From Firmicutes bacterium OM04-13BH (lineage in GTDB: Bacteria; Bacillota; Clostridia; Lachnospirales; Lachnospiraceae): a stretch of DNA of 64,000 nt. A program made the translations under genes and the position numbers. This document shows positions 1 through 8,342 of the stretch, in pieces. Position 1 is the first letter of the stretch; each line of letters opens with the position of its first letter. A model generated the notes under the pieces. The model saw only the letters and a program-made list of their open reading frames with translations. It was not told where the DNA came from and ran no database searches. Location of the stretch: positions 40,088 to 104,087 of the forward strand of contig QULP01000009.1 in NCBI GenBank assembly GCA_003481745.1. Reading direction: 5' to 3'.

Positions 1-504
1 TAATCCTTCTTCATAGAGCACAACGTCCGGCTTAATAATTCCACCACATTTTTTACAGACCGGAATCCCTTCTGCATGTTTCATATAGGAGAAATCATAA
101 AATGCCCCGCATTTTGTACAATAATTACGATACACACTTCCATGCAATTCATACACTTTTTTACTGCCTGCCATCTGGTGCAGATTATCAATATTCTGTG
201 TAATAACTGCTTTTAATTTCCCGGCTTTCTCTAACTGTGCCAGTTTTTTATGTGCTGCATTTGGCTTTGCACCCTCGCATAACATCTTCTCTTTATAAAA
301 GCGATAAAACTCTTTGGGCTTTCTTACAAAAAAAGTATGGCTTAAAATCGTCTCCGGCGGATAATCCCATTTCTGATGATATAAGCCATCCACACTTCTG
401 AAATCCGGAATTCCACTTTCTGTTGAAACACCCGCTCCTCCAAAGAACACAATATTTTGATGCCCTGAAATTAATTTCTGCAATGCTTCAATTTTTTTAT
501 CCAT
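1..504 (-). CDS. Sir2-family NAD-dependent protein deacylase (3' end cut off by window edge)
   Basis: Sirtuins remove acyl groups from lysine using NAD+. The visible 168 codons begin at an ATG at 504 and run off the left edge. Seen: the NAD-binding stretch GAGVSTESGIPDFR near residues 24-37, TQNIDNLHQ, the LHGS segment with the catalytic His, and two CxxC pairs (CTKC and CKKC) forming the usual zinc site. The start lies 1 base after the stop of the sortase gene, and its ribosome site (GGAG) is inside the end of that gene, so the two are probably translationally coupled. Whether it prefers acetyl or succinyl groups cannot be told. Confidence 0.93.
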   Translation of the reverse strand, partial: MDKKIEALQKLISGHQNIVFFGGAGVSTESGIPDFRSVDGLYHQKWDYPPETILSHTFFVRKPKEFYRFYKEKMLCEGAKPNAAHKKLAQLEKAGKLKAVITQNIDNLHQMAGSKKVYELHGSVYRNYCTKCGAFYDFSYMKHAEGIPVCKKCGGIIKPDVVLYEEGL

Positions 505-505
505 T

Positions 506-1327
506 TTAATTTTCTCCTTTCTCAAGGCGCTTTGCCTGAATAACAAAACGAGTACTGCTGTTTCCCGTACAAGTTGACATAGTAATCACTTTATCGTCTT
601 TGTCTGCTTCGGCATCTAATTGTAATTCTGACGCTGACTTCATAGATTTTAAATACTCGGCAAACTGTTCATCTGCCATGCTGAATAAAGTATACGTTTC
701 TCCCGTTACTGACGCAGTATGAACCGAAAAGATTTTATAACGCCAGGTATGTTTTGGTGTACAAATCCAGACATAAGGACTCGTCAGATTTGACTGCTCA
801 TGAAGCTTGCGAAATGTACCAAACATCGAGCCATTTCTCATATTATGACCATAAATAATGGTATTACAGTCCTCAAAATCGCTGCTGTTTGTATGCTCTA
901 AGAAAATCGCACCATTCGCATTTCGCTGTCCTTCAAAAGTATAATGAAGGTAATGGTCATTGTCTGTCGTCTGTACAATCGGATAACTGATATCCAGTGT
1001 TTCAATTTCAATCCAGCCAACCACATCGGGATTTACTGCCTTTAACGCTTCAAAATCAATCTGTGGTCCTTGAGGTTCTTGAACCTCTTGAGCCTCTTCC
1101 CCCTCTTCTTCCCCTTCTGCTTCATCATTTTCTTTTGTCTCTTCTTTTACAGGACTTTCTACCGCATACTGTCTGATTTTATCATATTCATCCGTACCTT
1201 TTTTATACTCCAAATAAATCATGACCAGTTGATAAGCAGAAAATAAAAAGACTGCGGCTGCGATAATCAGGACCAAATTACGGATAATGCCTCCCATTCT
1301 GCCTTTTTTCTTCTCTTTTTTACTCAT
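506..1327 (-). CDS. srtB: Class B sortase
   Basis: Membrane transpeptidase that attaches sorting-signal proteins to peptidoglycan or builds pili. The 273-residue protein has a basic N-terminus, one membrane segment (about residues 15-38), an acidic Glu-rich linker (about 60-85) and the sortase fold with catalytic His in YGHNM, Cys in TMSTCTG and Arg in SSTRF. The spacing and the TxxTC motif fit class B. I chose the ATG at 1327 because GGAG lies 7 bases before it; an in-frame ATG at 1357 has no ribosome site. No protein with a recognisable sorting signal lies in the window, so the substrate is unknown. Confidence 0.9.
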   Translation of the reverse strand: MSKKEKKKGRMGGIIRNLVLIIAAAVFLFSAYQLVMIYLEYKKGTDEYDKIRQYAVESPVKEETKENDEAEGEEEGEEAQEVQEPQGPQIDFEALKAVNPDVVGWIEIETLDISYPIVQTTDNDHYLHYTFEGQRNANGAIFLEHTNSSDFEDCNTIIYGHNMRNGSMFGTFRKLHEQSNLTSPYVWICTPKHTWRYKIFSVHTASVTGETYTLFSMADEQFAEYLKSMKSASELQLDAEADKDDKVITMSTCTGNSSTRFVIQAKRLEKGEN

Positions 1328-1457
1328 GCCTTTGCTCCAATCTTTATGATTATCCATTATAGCATAAGCGTTTTTAAAAAGAAAGTCTGGCAAAATCCGC
1401 CACTTTTTGCTACCATATCTATTAGAATTATATCTAAATGAAAGGTATTTCAAAACT

Positions 1458-2774
1458 ATGTTAAAACAATTCACCAAATATGTCTCCCAGAATATGCTTG
1501 GTATGCTCGGCATGTCGCTTTATATTCTCGCAGACACGTATTTTATTTCAAAAGCAGTCGGTTCAAATGGTATCACCGCCCTAAACCTGGTACTCCCACT
1601 TTATAATCTCATTTTTGCAATTGGGGCAATGATTGGAGTGGGCTCTGCTATCCGCTTTGTGATTGAACGTGGAAAGAAGAATCCGGATGCAGACGGATAC
1701 TTTTTCCATGCACTAATCTGTGCATTTTTTATCAGCTTAATTTTTGTCTTTATTGGGATTTTTCTTCCGGATAAATTAGTTGCACTGCTTGGCGGCGATG
1801 CCGAAATCATTCAGACCGGAACTTCCTATACACGGATTTTTATGTGTTTTTCCCCATTTTTTATGTGGAACCATATCTGCAACGCTTTTGTGCGAAATGA
1901 TAAAAATCCATCCATCGCCATGGCTGCTACGTTATTCAGCAGTTTATTTAACATTGTCTTTGACTACATTTTAATGTTTCCTCTCGGTCTTGCTATGAAA
2001 GGGGCAGCTCTTGCTACCGGTTTTTCTCCGGTTGTCGGAATTTTAATCTGCTGTATTCACTTTTTTTCCAGGAAATCCACGATTAAATTGATTCCTGTCC
2101 TGCCGTCCATCAAAAAGCTGATTTATTCCTGTCAAGTTGGAGTTTCTGCCTTTGTTGGAGAAATTTCTTCGGGCGTTATTACAGTTACCTTTAATATGAT
2201 TATCTTAAATCTTGCCGGAAATACCGGTGTTGCTGCTTATGGAGTCGTCGCCAATACTTCTTTGGTCGCTGTTGCACTGTTTAATGGAATTGCACAAGGA
2301 TCTCAGCCGCTTATCAGTCGATCCTATGGACGAGGAGAAGAACAAAATGTCCGCTCCCTTTTAAAAATGGCTCTCACCACTGCACTTGGTCTTGGTGTTT
2401 TACTGATGATTTTTATTTTCTTTTCTGCACCTGCTGTCACCGCTGTCTTTAACAGTGAACACGATTTGCAGCTTGCTGCTTATGCAGACTCTGGCTTAAG
2501 ATTATACTTTATCGGATTTTTATTTGCTGGAATTAACATCGTCGGAACTGCGGCCTTAAGTGCTGTAGAATCCGTTAAATATGCTTTTTGTGCCTCTATT
2601 TCACGTGGATTTGTTGCAACTATTTTCTTTGCCTTTGTGCTTTCTGCCTGCTTTAAAATGACCGGGATCTGGCTGGCATTTCCCGCTGCGGAATTTGCTA
2701 CAATGTTTATCACTTTAAGTGGATTATTGTGTTTTACAAAGCAGAAAGGTGGAATGTATCATGCAAAAGACTGA
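1458..2774 (+). CDS. MATE family multidrug/cation antiporter
   Basis: Integral membrane exporter of the MATE/DinF superfamily, normally extruding cationic drugs or metabolites in exchange for Na+ or H+. The 438-residue product is almost entirely hydrophobic with about twelve membrane segments in two similar halves, as expected for the family. The start at 1458 (MLKQFTKYV) follows a weak GAAAGG; upstream in-frame codons would lie in the divergent promoter region. Its 3' end overlaps the next gene, an AraC-type regulator, by 14 bases, so the pair is one transcription unit and the regulator probably controls this exporter. Substrate unknown. Confidence 0.9.
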   Translation: MLKQFTKYVSQNMLGMLGMSLYILADTYFISKAVGSNGITALNLVLPLYNLIFAIGAMIGVGSAIRFVIERGKKNPDADGYFFHALICAFFISLIFVFIGIFLPDKLVALLGGDAEIIQTGTSYTRIFMCFSPFFMWNHICNAFVRNDKNPSIAMAATLFSSLFNIVFDYILMFPLGLAMKGAALATGFSPVVGILICCIHFFSRKSTIKLIPVLPSIKKLIYSCQVGVSAFVGEISSGVITVTFNMIILNLAGNTGVAAYGVVANTSLVAVALFNGIAQGSQPLISRSYGRGEEQNVRSLLKMALTTALGLGVLLMIFIFFSAPAVTAVFNSEHDLQLAAYADSGLRLYFIGFLFAGINIVGTAALSAVESVKYAFCASISRGFVATIFFAFVLSACFKMTGIWLAFPAAEFATMFITLSGLLCFTKQKGGMYHAKD

Positions 2775-3705
2775 GCCGTCAAACACAAACCCGACTTTAA
2801 AAGAACAAAAAGACCACGGAACCTTTTCTTTTCCCTGTGGCCTTTATGAGACTTATGATGATGAGAACTGGAACGGTGTCAAACACCACTGGCACGATGA
2901 ACTTGAAATTCTTTATTTTATGGAAGGCAAATTTGAATTAGTCATCAATATGAATATTTACACCATCACAGATGAATGTTTTTATTTTGTAAATTCTGGT
3001 GAACTCCATTCTATTTTAGCAAAAACTTCTGTAAAAGAATCAGCTGTCGTTTTTCATCCGAGAATCTTAAATTTTGACAGTTATGATATCGCACAGAGCC
3101 GAATTTTACAGCCCATGATGAAGGGAGAACTCTATTTTCCACGCTGTATTAAACCGGAACATCCTGTTTTTTCCAGATTAAAACAAGAATATCTTGAAAT
3201 TGTAAATGCGTTTTATCAAAATGGATTTGCTCCAATCAACGAGTATCAGATGGTCACAAACGATTTAGCCTCCCAGCTGTTTATTCGTGCCGGTTTATTA
3301 AAAATCCTTGCCTTTTTAGAACAATATCAGCTTCTATCCGTAAAAGAGCATACGGATGATGATTATCGGGTTGAAATTATTAAAAATTCACTTGCTTACA
3401 TTCATCAGCATTATGGTGAAAAATTTTATGTGCATACCCTTGCTCAAAATGCCGGCTTAAATGAACAGTATTTCTGCCGATTTTTTAAAAAATATATCGG
3501 CAAAACTCCTGTCGCCTATATCAATGAATACCGCATTGGGCGCGCCATTACTCTGCTTCAGGATACTCAGCGTCCGGTTATGGATATCTGTCTCGACTGC
3601 GGTTTTCATAATCTCGGAAATTTTTTAAAAGAATTCCGAAAAAAAACCGGAATGACACCTCTGCAGTATCGAAAGTCTTTTTCACAAACGCACAAGTCAA
3701 AATAA
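2761..3705 (+). CDS. AraC family transcriptional regulator with N-terminal cupin domain
   Basis: Ligand-responsive DNA-binding protein, 314 residues. Residues ~25-110 form a cupin-like sensor (HHWHDELEILYFMEGKFEL); residues ~210-310 contain the two helix-turn-helix motifs of AraC proteins, including NAGLNEQYFCRFFKKYIGKTP and DICLDCGFHNLGNFLKEFRKKTGMTP. The ATG at 2761 has AAAGGTGG nine bases upstream and overlaps the end of the MATE gene. The ligand is not evident; the next genes downstream are malto-oligosaccharide enzymes, so it could also act on them, but they have their own promoter region. Confidence 0.9.
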   Translation: MQKTEPSNTNPTLKEQKDHGTFSFPCGLYETYDDENWNGVKHHWHDELEILYFMEGKFELVINMNIYTITDECFYFVNSGELHSILAKTSVKESAVVFHPRILNFDSYDIAQSRILQPMMKGELYFPRCIKPEHPVFSRLKQEYLEIVNAFYQNGFAPINEYQMVTNDLASQLFIRAGLLKILAFLEQYQLLSVKEHTDDDYRVEIIKNSLAYIHQHYGEKFYVHTLAQNAGLNEQYFCRFFKKYIGKTPVAYINEYRIGRAITLLQDTQRPVMDICLDCGFHNLGNFLKEFRKKTGMTPLQYRKSFSQTHKSK

Positions 3706-3729
3706 CGTAGTTTTTCATCAGATATTCGT

Positions 3730-3758
3730 AGGACAAAATCATTTTTTGTCATTATACT
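3730..3758 (+). promoter_or_regulatory. Promoter for the alpha-glucosidase gene
   Basis: AGGACA at 3730-3735 and TATACT at 3753-3758, 17 bases apart. The -10 element runs directly into the palindrome at 3759-3780, which suggests repression at the transcription start. Confidence 0.5.
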
Positions 3759-3780
3759 ATTACTTATCCGCATAAGTAAT
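3759..3780. promoter_or_regulatory. Perfect 22-bp palindromic operator candidate
   Basis: ATTACTTAT and ATAAGTAAT are exact 9-bp inverted arms around CCGC. The site starts one base after the -10 hexamer and covers the expected transcription start, so a bound dimer would block initiation. The regulator is not identified; the upstream AraC protein is the nearest candidate, but AraC proteins usually bind direct repeats. Confidence 0.55.
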
Positions 3781-3823
3781 GAGCGAAACGAAAATTGATA
3801 AAAAAATCAGGAGGATACACGCT

Positions 3824-5491
3824 ATGGAAAGAAAATGGTGGCACAATAAAGTTGCTTATCAGATTTATCCGAAGAGCTTTTATGATTCCAACGGCGACGG
3901 AATCGGTGATTTGCCAGGAATCACCTTAAAATTAGATTATTTAAAAGAATTAGGAGTAGACATTGTCTGGATTTCTCCAATTTACTCTTCTCCATTTGCA
4001 GACCAGGGATATGATATCTCTGACTACTATCAAATTGACCCTTGCTTCGGCACAATGGATGACATGGATCATCTTTTAAAAGAAGCCAAAAAACGTGACA
4101 TGTATATCTTAATGGACCTGGTTGTAAATCACTGTTCTGATGAACATGAATGGTTTGAAAAAGCCTGTAAAGACCCTGACGGAGAATATGGAAACTTCTT
4201 CTATATTGAAGACCGCAAAGAGGGAGAACTTCCATGTAACTGGAGAAGTTATTTTGGAGGTCCGGTCTGGGAACCACTTCCAGGACATCCTGACAAGCAG
4301 TACATGCATGTATTTCACAAAAAACAGCCGGATTTAAACTGGGAAAATCCAAAAGTCCGCGAAGAAGTTTACAAAAACATCAACTGGTGGTTAGATAAAG
4401 GACTTGGCGGTTTCCGTATTGATGCTATCATCAACATCAAAAAGAAACTTCCTTATAAAGACTACACGGTAGACCGCGATGATAATTTAAGCTGTATCGA
4501 CCAGATGCTTGCTGATGCAAAGGGTGTTGGTGAATTTTTAGGCGAAATGCGTGACAAAACCTTTAAGCCTCATAATGCATTTACCGTCGGTGAAGTTTTT
4601 AATGAAAAAGACGAAGAGCTTCCGGATTTCATCGGAGATAACGGCTACTTCTCTTCCATGTTTGATTTTGCCGGCACTTCCTTTGGAAAAAGTGATAAAG
4701 GCTGGTATGCAAATACCCGCATTACTCCAGATGATTATAAAAAATGTTGTTTCCACTCTCAGAAAAGAATCGGTTCGATCGGATTTTTATCTAACATTAT
4801 TGAAAATCATGATGAACCACGTGGTGTCAGCTATTATATTCCGGAAGGAGAGTGTTCCGACCAAAGCAAAAAAATGCTGGCTACATTATACTTCATACTT
4901 CGTGGACTTCCGTTCATCTATCAAGGACAGGAAATTGGTATGGAAAATCTCGGTGTAATTCCTTTTGAAAAAGTTGATGACGTTTCCGCACTTGACCAGT
5001 ACCATGTAGCAATAGAAGCCGGATACTCCGAAGAAGAAGCCTTAAAAATTATTTCCCTTTATAACCGCGATAATGCAAGAACTCCGGTTCAGTGGAATGC
5101 CGGCACAAATGCCGGATTTACAACAGGCACCCCATGGCTGATGGTAAACCCGAACTATACCCAGATTAATGTAGAAAGCCAGTTACATGATGACCATTCA
5201 ATTCTTTCTTATTATAAGAAATTAATCGCACTTAGAAAGGATCCTGCTTATCAGGAAACAATCGTTTATGGTGATGTCATTCCGTATCTTGAAGATACCC
5301 ATAACCTGATGGCTTATTACAGAAAAGGAGACAAGACGCTTCTTGTTATCGGAAACTATCAGACACAAGAACAGACCATTGCTCTTCCAGCTCCATATAA
5401 ATCCGTTCTCTTAAACAACTATAATGATGTTGTATTAAACGGAAACGAAGTAACACTTCATGGATATCAGGCTTTAATTTTAGAACTTTAA
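3824..5491 (+). CDS. GH13 alpha-glucosidase / oligo-1,6-glucosidase
   Basis: Cytoplasmic glycoside hydrolase of family 13 that releases glucose from short alpha-glucosides such as isomaltose or malto-oligosaccharides. The 555-residue chain shows the four family regions: DLVVNHCSDEH (~98-108), GFRIDAI with the nucleophile Asp, GEVFNE with the acid/base Glu, and NHDEPR. Length and the N-terminal KVAYQIYPKSF fit the oligo-1,6-glucosidase/MalL group; there is no signal peptide. AGGAGG lies 9 bases before the ATG at 3824. malQ follows after a terminator-like hairpin, so the two act on the same substrates but may be expressed at different levels. Linkage specificity cannot be read from the sequence alone. 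Confidence 0.9.
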   Translation: MERKWWHNKVAYQIYPKSFYDSNGDGIGDLPGITLKLDYLKELGVDIVWISPIYSSPFADQGYDISDYYQIDPCFGTMDDMDHLLKEAKKRDMYILMDLVVNHCSDEHEWFEKACKDPDGEYGNFFYIEDRKEGELPCNWRSYFGGPVWEPLPGHPDKQYMHVFHKKQPDLNWENPKVREEVYKNINWWLDKGLGGFRIDAIINIKKKLPYKDYTVDRDDNLSCIDQMLADAKGVGEFLGEMRDKTFKPHNAFTVGEVFNEKDEELPDFIGDNGYFSSMFDFAGTSFGKSDKGWYANTRITPDDYKKCCFHSQKRIGSIGFLSNIIENHDEPRGVSYYIPEGECSDQSKKMLATLYFILRGLPFIYQGQEIGMENLGVIPFEKVDDVSALDQYHVAIEAGYSEEEALKIISLYNRDNARTPVQWNAGTNAGFTTGTPWLMVNPNYTQINVESQLHDDHSILSYYKKLIALRKDPAYQETIVYGDVIPYLEDTHNLMAYYRKGDKTLLVIGNYQTQEQTIALPAPYKSVLLNNYNDVVLNGNEVTLHGYQALILEL

Positions 5492-5505
5492 TTTTTATTA
5501 AAAAT

Positions 5506-5566
5506 GCTTCTCCCTGTGTTAGAATATCTTTATTCACACATAGCTCTAACCAGGAAGAAGCTTTTT
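5506..5566 (+). terminator. Intrinsic terminator or attenuator between alpha-glucosidase and malQ
   Basis: GCTTCTCCCTGTGTTAGA (5506-5524) pairs imperfectly with TCTAACCAGGAAGAAGC (5545-5561) and is followed by TTTTT. The malQ ribosome site lies just beyond, so it may only partly reduce readthrough. Confidence 0.6.
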
Positions 5567-5593
5567 GCGACAAAAGAAAGGAGTTTTTATATT

Positions 5594-7084
5594 ATGAGAG
5601 AAAGTGGTATTTTACTACCGATATCCAGCCTGCCGTCCCAATACGGCATCGGCTGTTTTTCAAAAGAAGCTTATGAATTTGTAGACCAACTGGCTTTGGC
5701 CAATCAAAAATACTGGCAGATTCTGCCACTTGGACCAACCAGTTACGGAGATTCCCCGTATCAGTCTTTTTCCACTTATGCCGGAAATCCTTATTTTATC
5801 GATTTAAATACCTTAATCGAAGAAGGCGTTCTGACTAAAAAAGAATGTGATCTTGCTGATTTTGGTTCGGATTCTCGTTTTATTGATTACGGAAAACTTT
5901 ATAAAGCCCGCTACAAACTGCTTCGAAAAGCTTATGAAAGAAGCAATATTTCCCAAAACCCAGAATTTCGGACATTCCAGGAAGAAAATGCATGGTGGCT
6001 CGACGATTACGCCTTATTTATGGCTGTAAAAGGATTCTTTCAAGACGAATGTTGGGATAAGTGGCCGGAGGATATCAAAAAACGTTACGGATATGCCCTT
6101 GATTATTACCGCGAACAGCTTTATTTTGAAATTGAATTCCAGAAATACATGCAATTTGAATTTTCCATTCAATGGAAAAAATTAAAAACTTATGCAAATG
6201 AAAACGGTATCCGCATCATCGGTGATATCCCGATTTACGTTGCTTATGACAGTGCAGATACCTGGGCTCATCCGGAACTCTTTCAGTTAGATGAAGAAAA
6301 TGTTCCTCTTGCGGTTGCCGGATGCCCTCCGGACGGGTTTGCCGCTGACGGACAGCTATGGGGAAATCCGCTTTATCGCTGGGATTATCACCGCCGGACC
6401 GGTTATACATGGTGGATGCAGCGTCTTTCTTACGCATTTTATCTCTATGATGTAGTCAGAATCGACCATTTCCGTGGCTTTGATGAATATTTCTCTATCC
6501 CTTATGGAGATACCACTGCAAGAAACGGTCATTGGGAAAAAGGTCCCGGAATTGAATTATTCCACCGTATGAAAGAAGTTCTCGGTGAACGTGACGTCAT
6601 CGCAGAAGACTTAGGTTATGTAACGGATAGTGTCCGCCAGATGGTTTTTGAAAGCGGATTTCCAGGCATGAAAGTTTTTGAATTTGCCTTTGATTCCAGA
6701 GATACCGGATGTGCAGGTGATTACCTGCCACATAATTATCCGGTCAACTCTGTTGTCTATACCGGAACTCATGATAATGCGACTTTAATCGGATGGTATC
6801 AGGACATCCCAAAAGAGGGCAGAGAAATGTTACGCGATTATATTCATGATTATACAACTTCTGACCGCAGTCTGCACTGGTCAGTTATCTGCCGTGTTAT
6901 GGGAAGCCCTGCACGTATCTGTATGATTCCAATGCAGGATTATCTGGGACTTAATAACACCTGCCGAATCAATACTCCATCTACTTTAGGAACCAACTGG
7001 AAATGGCGTCTCTTAGATGGAGAATTTACTTCGGATTTACAAAATAAAATCAAAAAATTAGTTCGGATTTATCAAAGAAACTAA
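5594..7084 (+). CDS. malQ: 4-alpha-glucanotransferase (amylomaltase, GH77)
   Basis: Transfers alpha-1,4-glucan segments between malto-oligosaccharides and releases glucose. The 496-residue protein shows the GH77 pattern: SSLPSQYGIGCF and PLGPTSYGDSPYQ at the N-terminus, GDIPIYVAYDSADTW, DGFAADGQLWGNPLYRW, RIDHFRGFDEY with the catalytic Asp, AEDLG with the Glu, and TGTHDNAT. AAAGGAG precedes the ATG at 5594; an earlier in-frame ATG at 5504 would fall inside the terminator hairpin and has no ribosome site. It works with the preceding glucosidase in maltodextrin or glycogen use. Confidence 0.96.
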   Translation: MRESGILLPISSLPSQYGIGCFSKEAYEFVDQLALANQKYWQILPLGPTSYGDSPYQSFSTYAGNPYFIDLNTLIEEGVLTKKECDLADFGSDSRFIDYGKLYKARYKLLRKAYERSNISQNPEFRTFQEENAWWLDDYALFMAVKGFFQDECWDKWPEDIKKRYGYALDYYREQLYFEIEFQKYMQFEFSIQWKKLKTYANENGIRIIGDIPIYVAYDSADTWAHPELFQLDEENVPLAVAGCPPDGFAADGQLWGNPLYRWDYHRRTGYTWWMQRLSYAFYLYDVVRIDHFRGFDEYFSIPYGDTTARNGHWEKGPGIELFHRMKEVLGERDVIAEDLGYVTDSVRQMVFESGFPGMKVFEFAFDSRDTGCAGDYLPHNYPVNSVVYTGTHDNATLIGWYQDIPKEGREMLRDYIHDYTTSDRSLHWSVICRVMGSPARICMIPMQDYLGLNNTCRINTPSTLGTNWKWRLLDGEFTSDLQNKIKKLVRIYQRN

Positions 7085-7108
7085 CTTTTACAAAGTGTTT
7101 AAACATGC

Positions 7109-7147
7109 AAAAACCGCAGTATCATTTTCTCTTGATACTGCGGTTTT
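7109..7147. terminator. Bidirectional terminator between malQ and the DnaJ-like gene
   Basis: AAAACCGCAGTATCA and its exact complement TGATACTGCGGTTTT enclose a short loop, with A and T runs on both flanks. It can serve both converging genes. Confidence 0.9.
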
Positions 7148-7149
7148 CC

Positions 7150-8148
7150 TTATGCTACTGACCGATTATCTTGTTTTTTTTTGCATAGTGCTTCAAATTC
7201 TTTTAATTTCTGCCGTGCTTCTACACTTAAATCCGTTGGAACCAAGATTTCTACTTCTGCATACTGATCTCCATGTACCGAAGCATCTTTCATCGATACA
7301 ATTCCTTTTCCTCTTAAACGGATTTTCGTTCCGGATTGTGTTCCTGGACGAATCTTACAGATGACATTTCCATAAAGGGTCTTTACCATAGCCTCTCCGC
7401 CAAATACTGCGGTTGTAAACGGAACCTGAACTTTTGTATAGACATCCATTCCTTTTCGTTCATAGCCGGATTTTTCCATGACCGTTACTTTTAACAGTAA
7501 ATCTCCTGCCTCAGCGCCTCCGCTTCCCGGGTGTCCTTTTCCTCTTAAACGGATACTCTTTCCGGTTTCAATTCCTGCCGGAATATGCACCTCCAAAGTC
7601 TGTGTCTGACCATTTTGTAAAGACAGGCGGATTCTCTTATCACAGCCAAATGCCGCTTCATCAAATGTAACGGTCACTTCTGCATTCAAATCCTCACCTT
7701 TTTGTGCGAAATCCGCTCCAAAACCGCCTCCAAAGCCATTTCCAAAACCGCCTTGATAGAAGCTGCTCTTGCTTCTTCTTCCACTTCTCTGTCCTCCATG
7801 GAACATATCCCCGAAAATATCCCCAAAGATATCCCCCATATCATCGGAATTAAAATGGTACGCTCTTTGATATCCTCCATTTTGATTTTGCGACTGATAA
7901 GTTCCGCCGCCGGCTCCCTCATCAAACGCAGCATGACCAAACTGGTCATATAATTTTCTTTTTTCTTTATCACTTAAAACAGAATATGCCTCTGTAACTT
8001 CTTTAAATTTTTTTTCAGCATCCGCATCGCCTGAATTTGTATCCGGATGATATTTCTTCGCAAGTTTTCGGTATGCCTTCTTAATCGCATTTTCATCTGC
8101 ATTTTTCGACACTCCCAACACTTCATAATAATCTCGTTTTACAGCCAT
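7150..8148 (-). CDS. DnaJ-like co-chaperone without zinc fingers (type B / CbpA-like)
   Basis: J-domain protein that stimulates an Hsp70 ATPase and presents clients. Residues 5-70 are a J domain with HPD at 34-36; residues ~85-155 are Gly/Phe-rich ([15 protein letters not shown]); residues ~160-315 are the two beta-barrel client-binding domains (LRGKGHPG and LRGKGIVS motifs). The four CxxCxGxG repeats of true DnaJ are absent, hence type B. At 332 residues it is full length. A strong GGAGGAGG site precedes the ATG. dnaK and grpE are not nearby, so this is probably an auxiliary copy. Confidence 0.92.
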   Translation of the reverse strand: MAVKRDYYEVLGVSKNADENAIKKAYRKLAKKYHPDTNSGDADAEKKFKEVTEAYSVLSDKEKRKLYDQFGHAAFDEGAGGGTYQSQNQNGGYQRAYHFNSDDMGDIFGDIFGDMFHGGQRSGRRSKSSFYQGGFGNGFGGGFGADFAQKGEDLNAEVTVTFDEAAFGCDKRIRLSLQNGQTQTLEVHIPAGIETGKSIRLRGKGHPGSGGAEAGDLLLKVTVMEKSGYERKGMDVYTKVQVPFTTAVFGGEAMVKTLYGNVICKIRPGTQSGTKIRLRGKGIVSMKDASVHGDQYAEVEILVPTDLSVEARQKLKEFEALCKKKQDNRSVA

Positions 8149-8271
8149 TGTTTCCTCCTCCTTCCGTTTTTTGTTCTATTTGTAATATAACACCAGTGTT
8201 TTTTTCTGTCAAGTTTCTTATTTTTATTTCACATTTTTTTCACAACTTTTCACTTTATCCCCATAAACCTA

Positions 8272-8300
8272 TTGACAAACTATGTTTTTAGTGGTACTAT
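8272..8300 (+). promoter_or_regulatory. Sigma-A type promoter for the cooS operon
   Basis: TTGACA at 8272-8277 and TACTAT at 8295-8300 with a 17-base spacer, 42 bases before the cooS start. No recognisable CooA/RcoM-type site or other operator is apparent nearby. Confidence 0.75.
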
Positions 8301-8342
8301 CTCGTTAACCAAAAACCAAGTAATTTAGTGGAGAATTAATTT

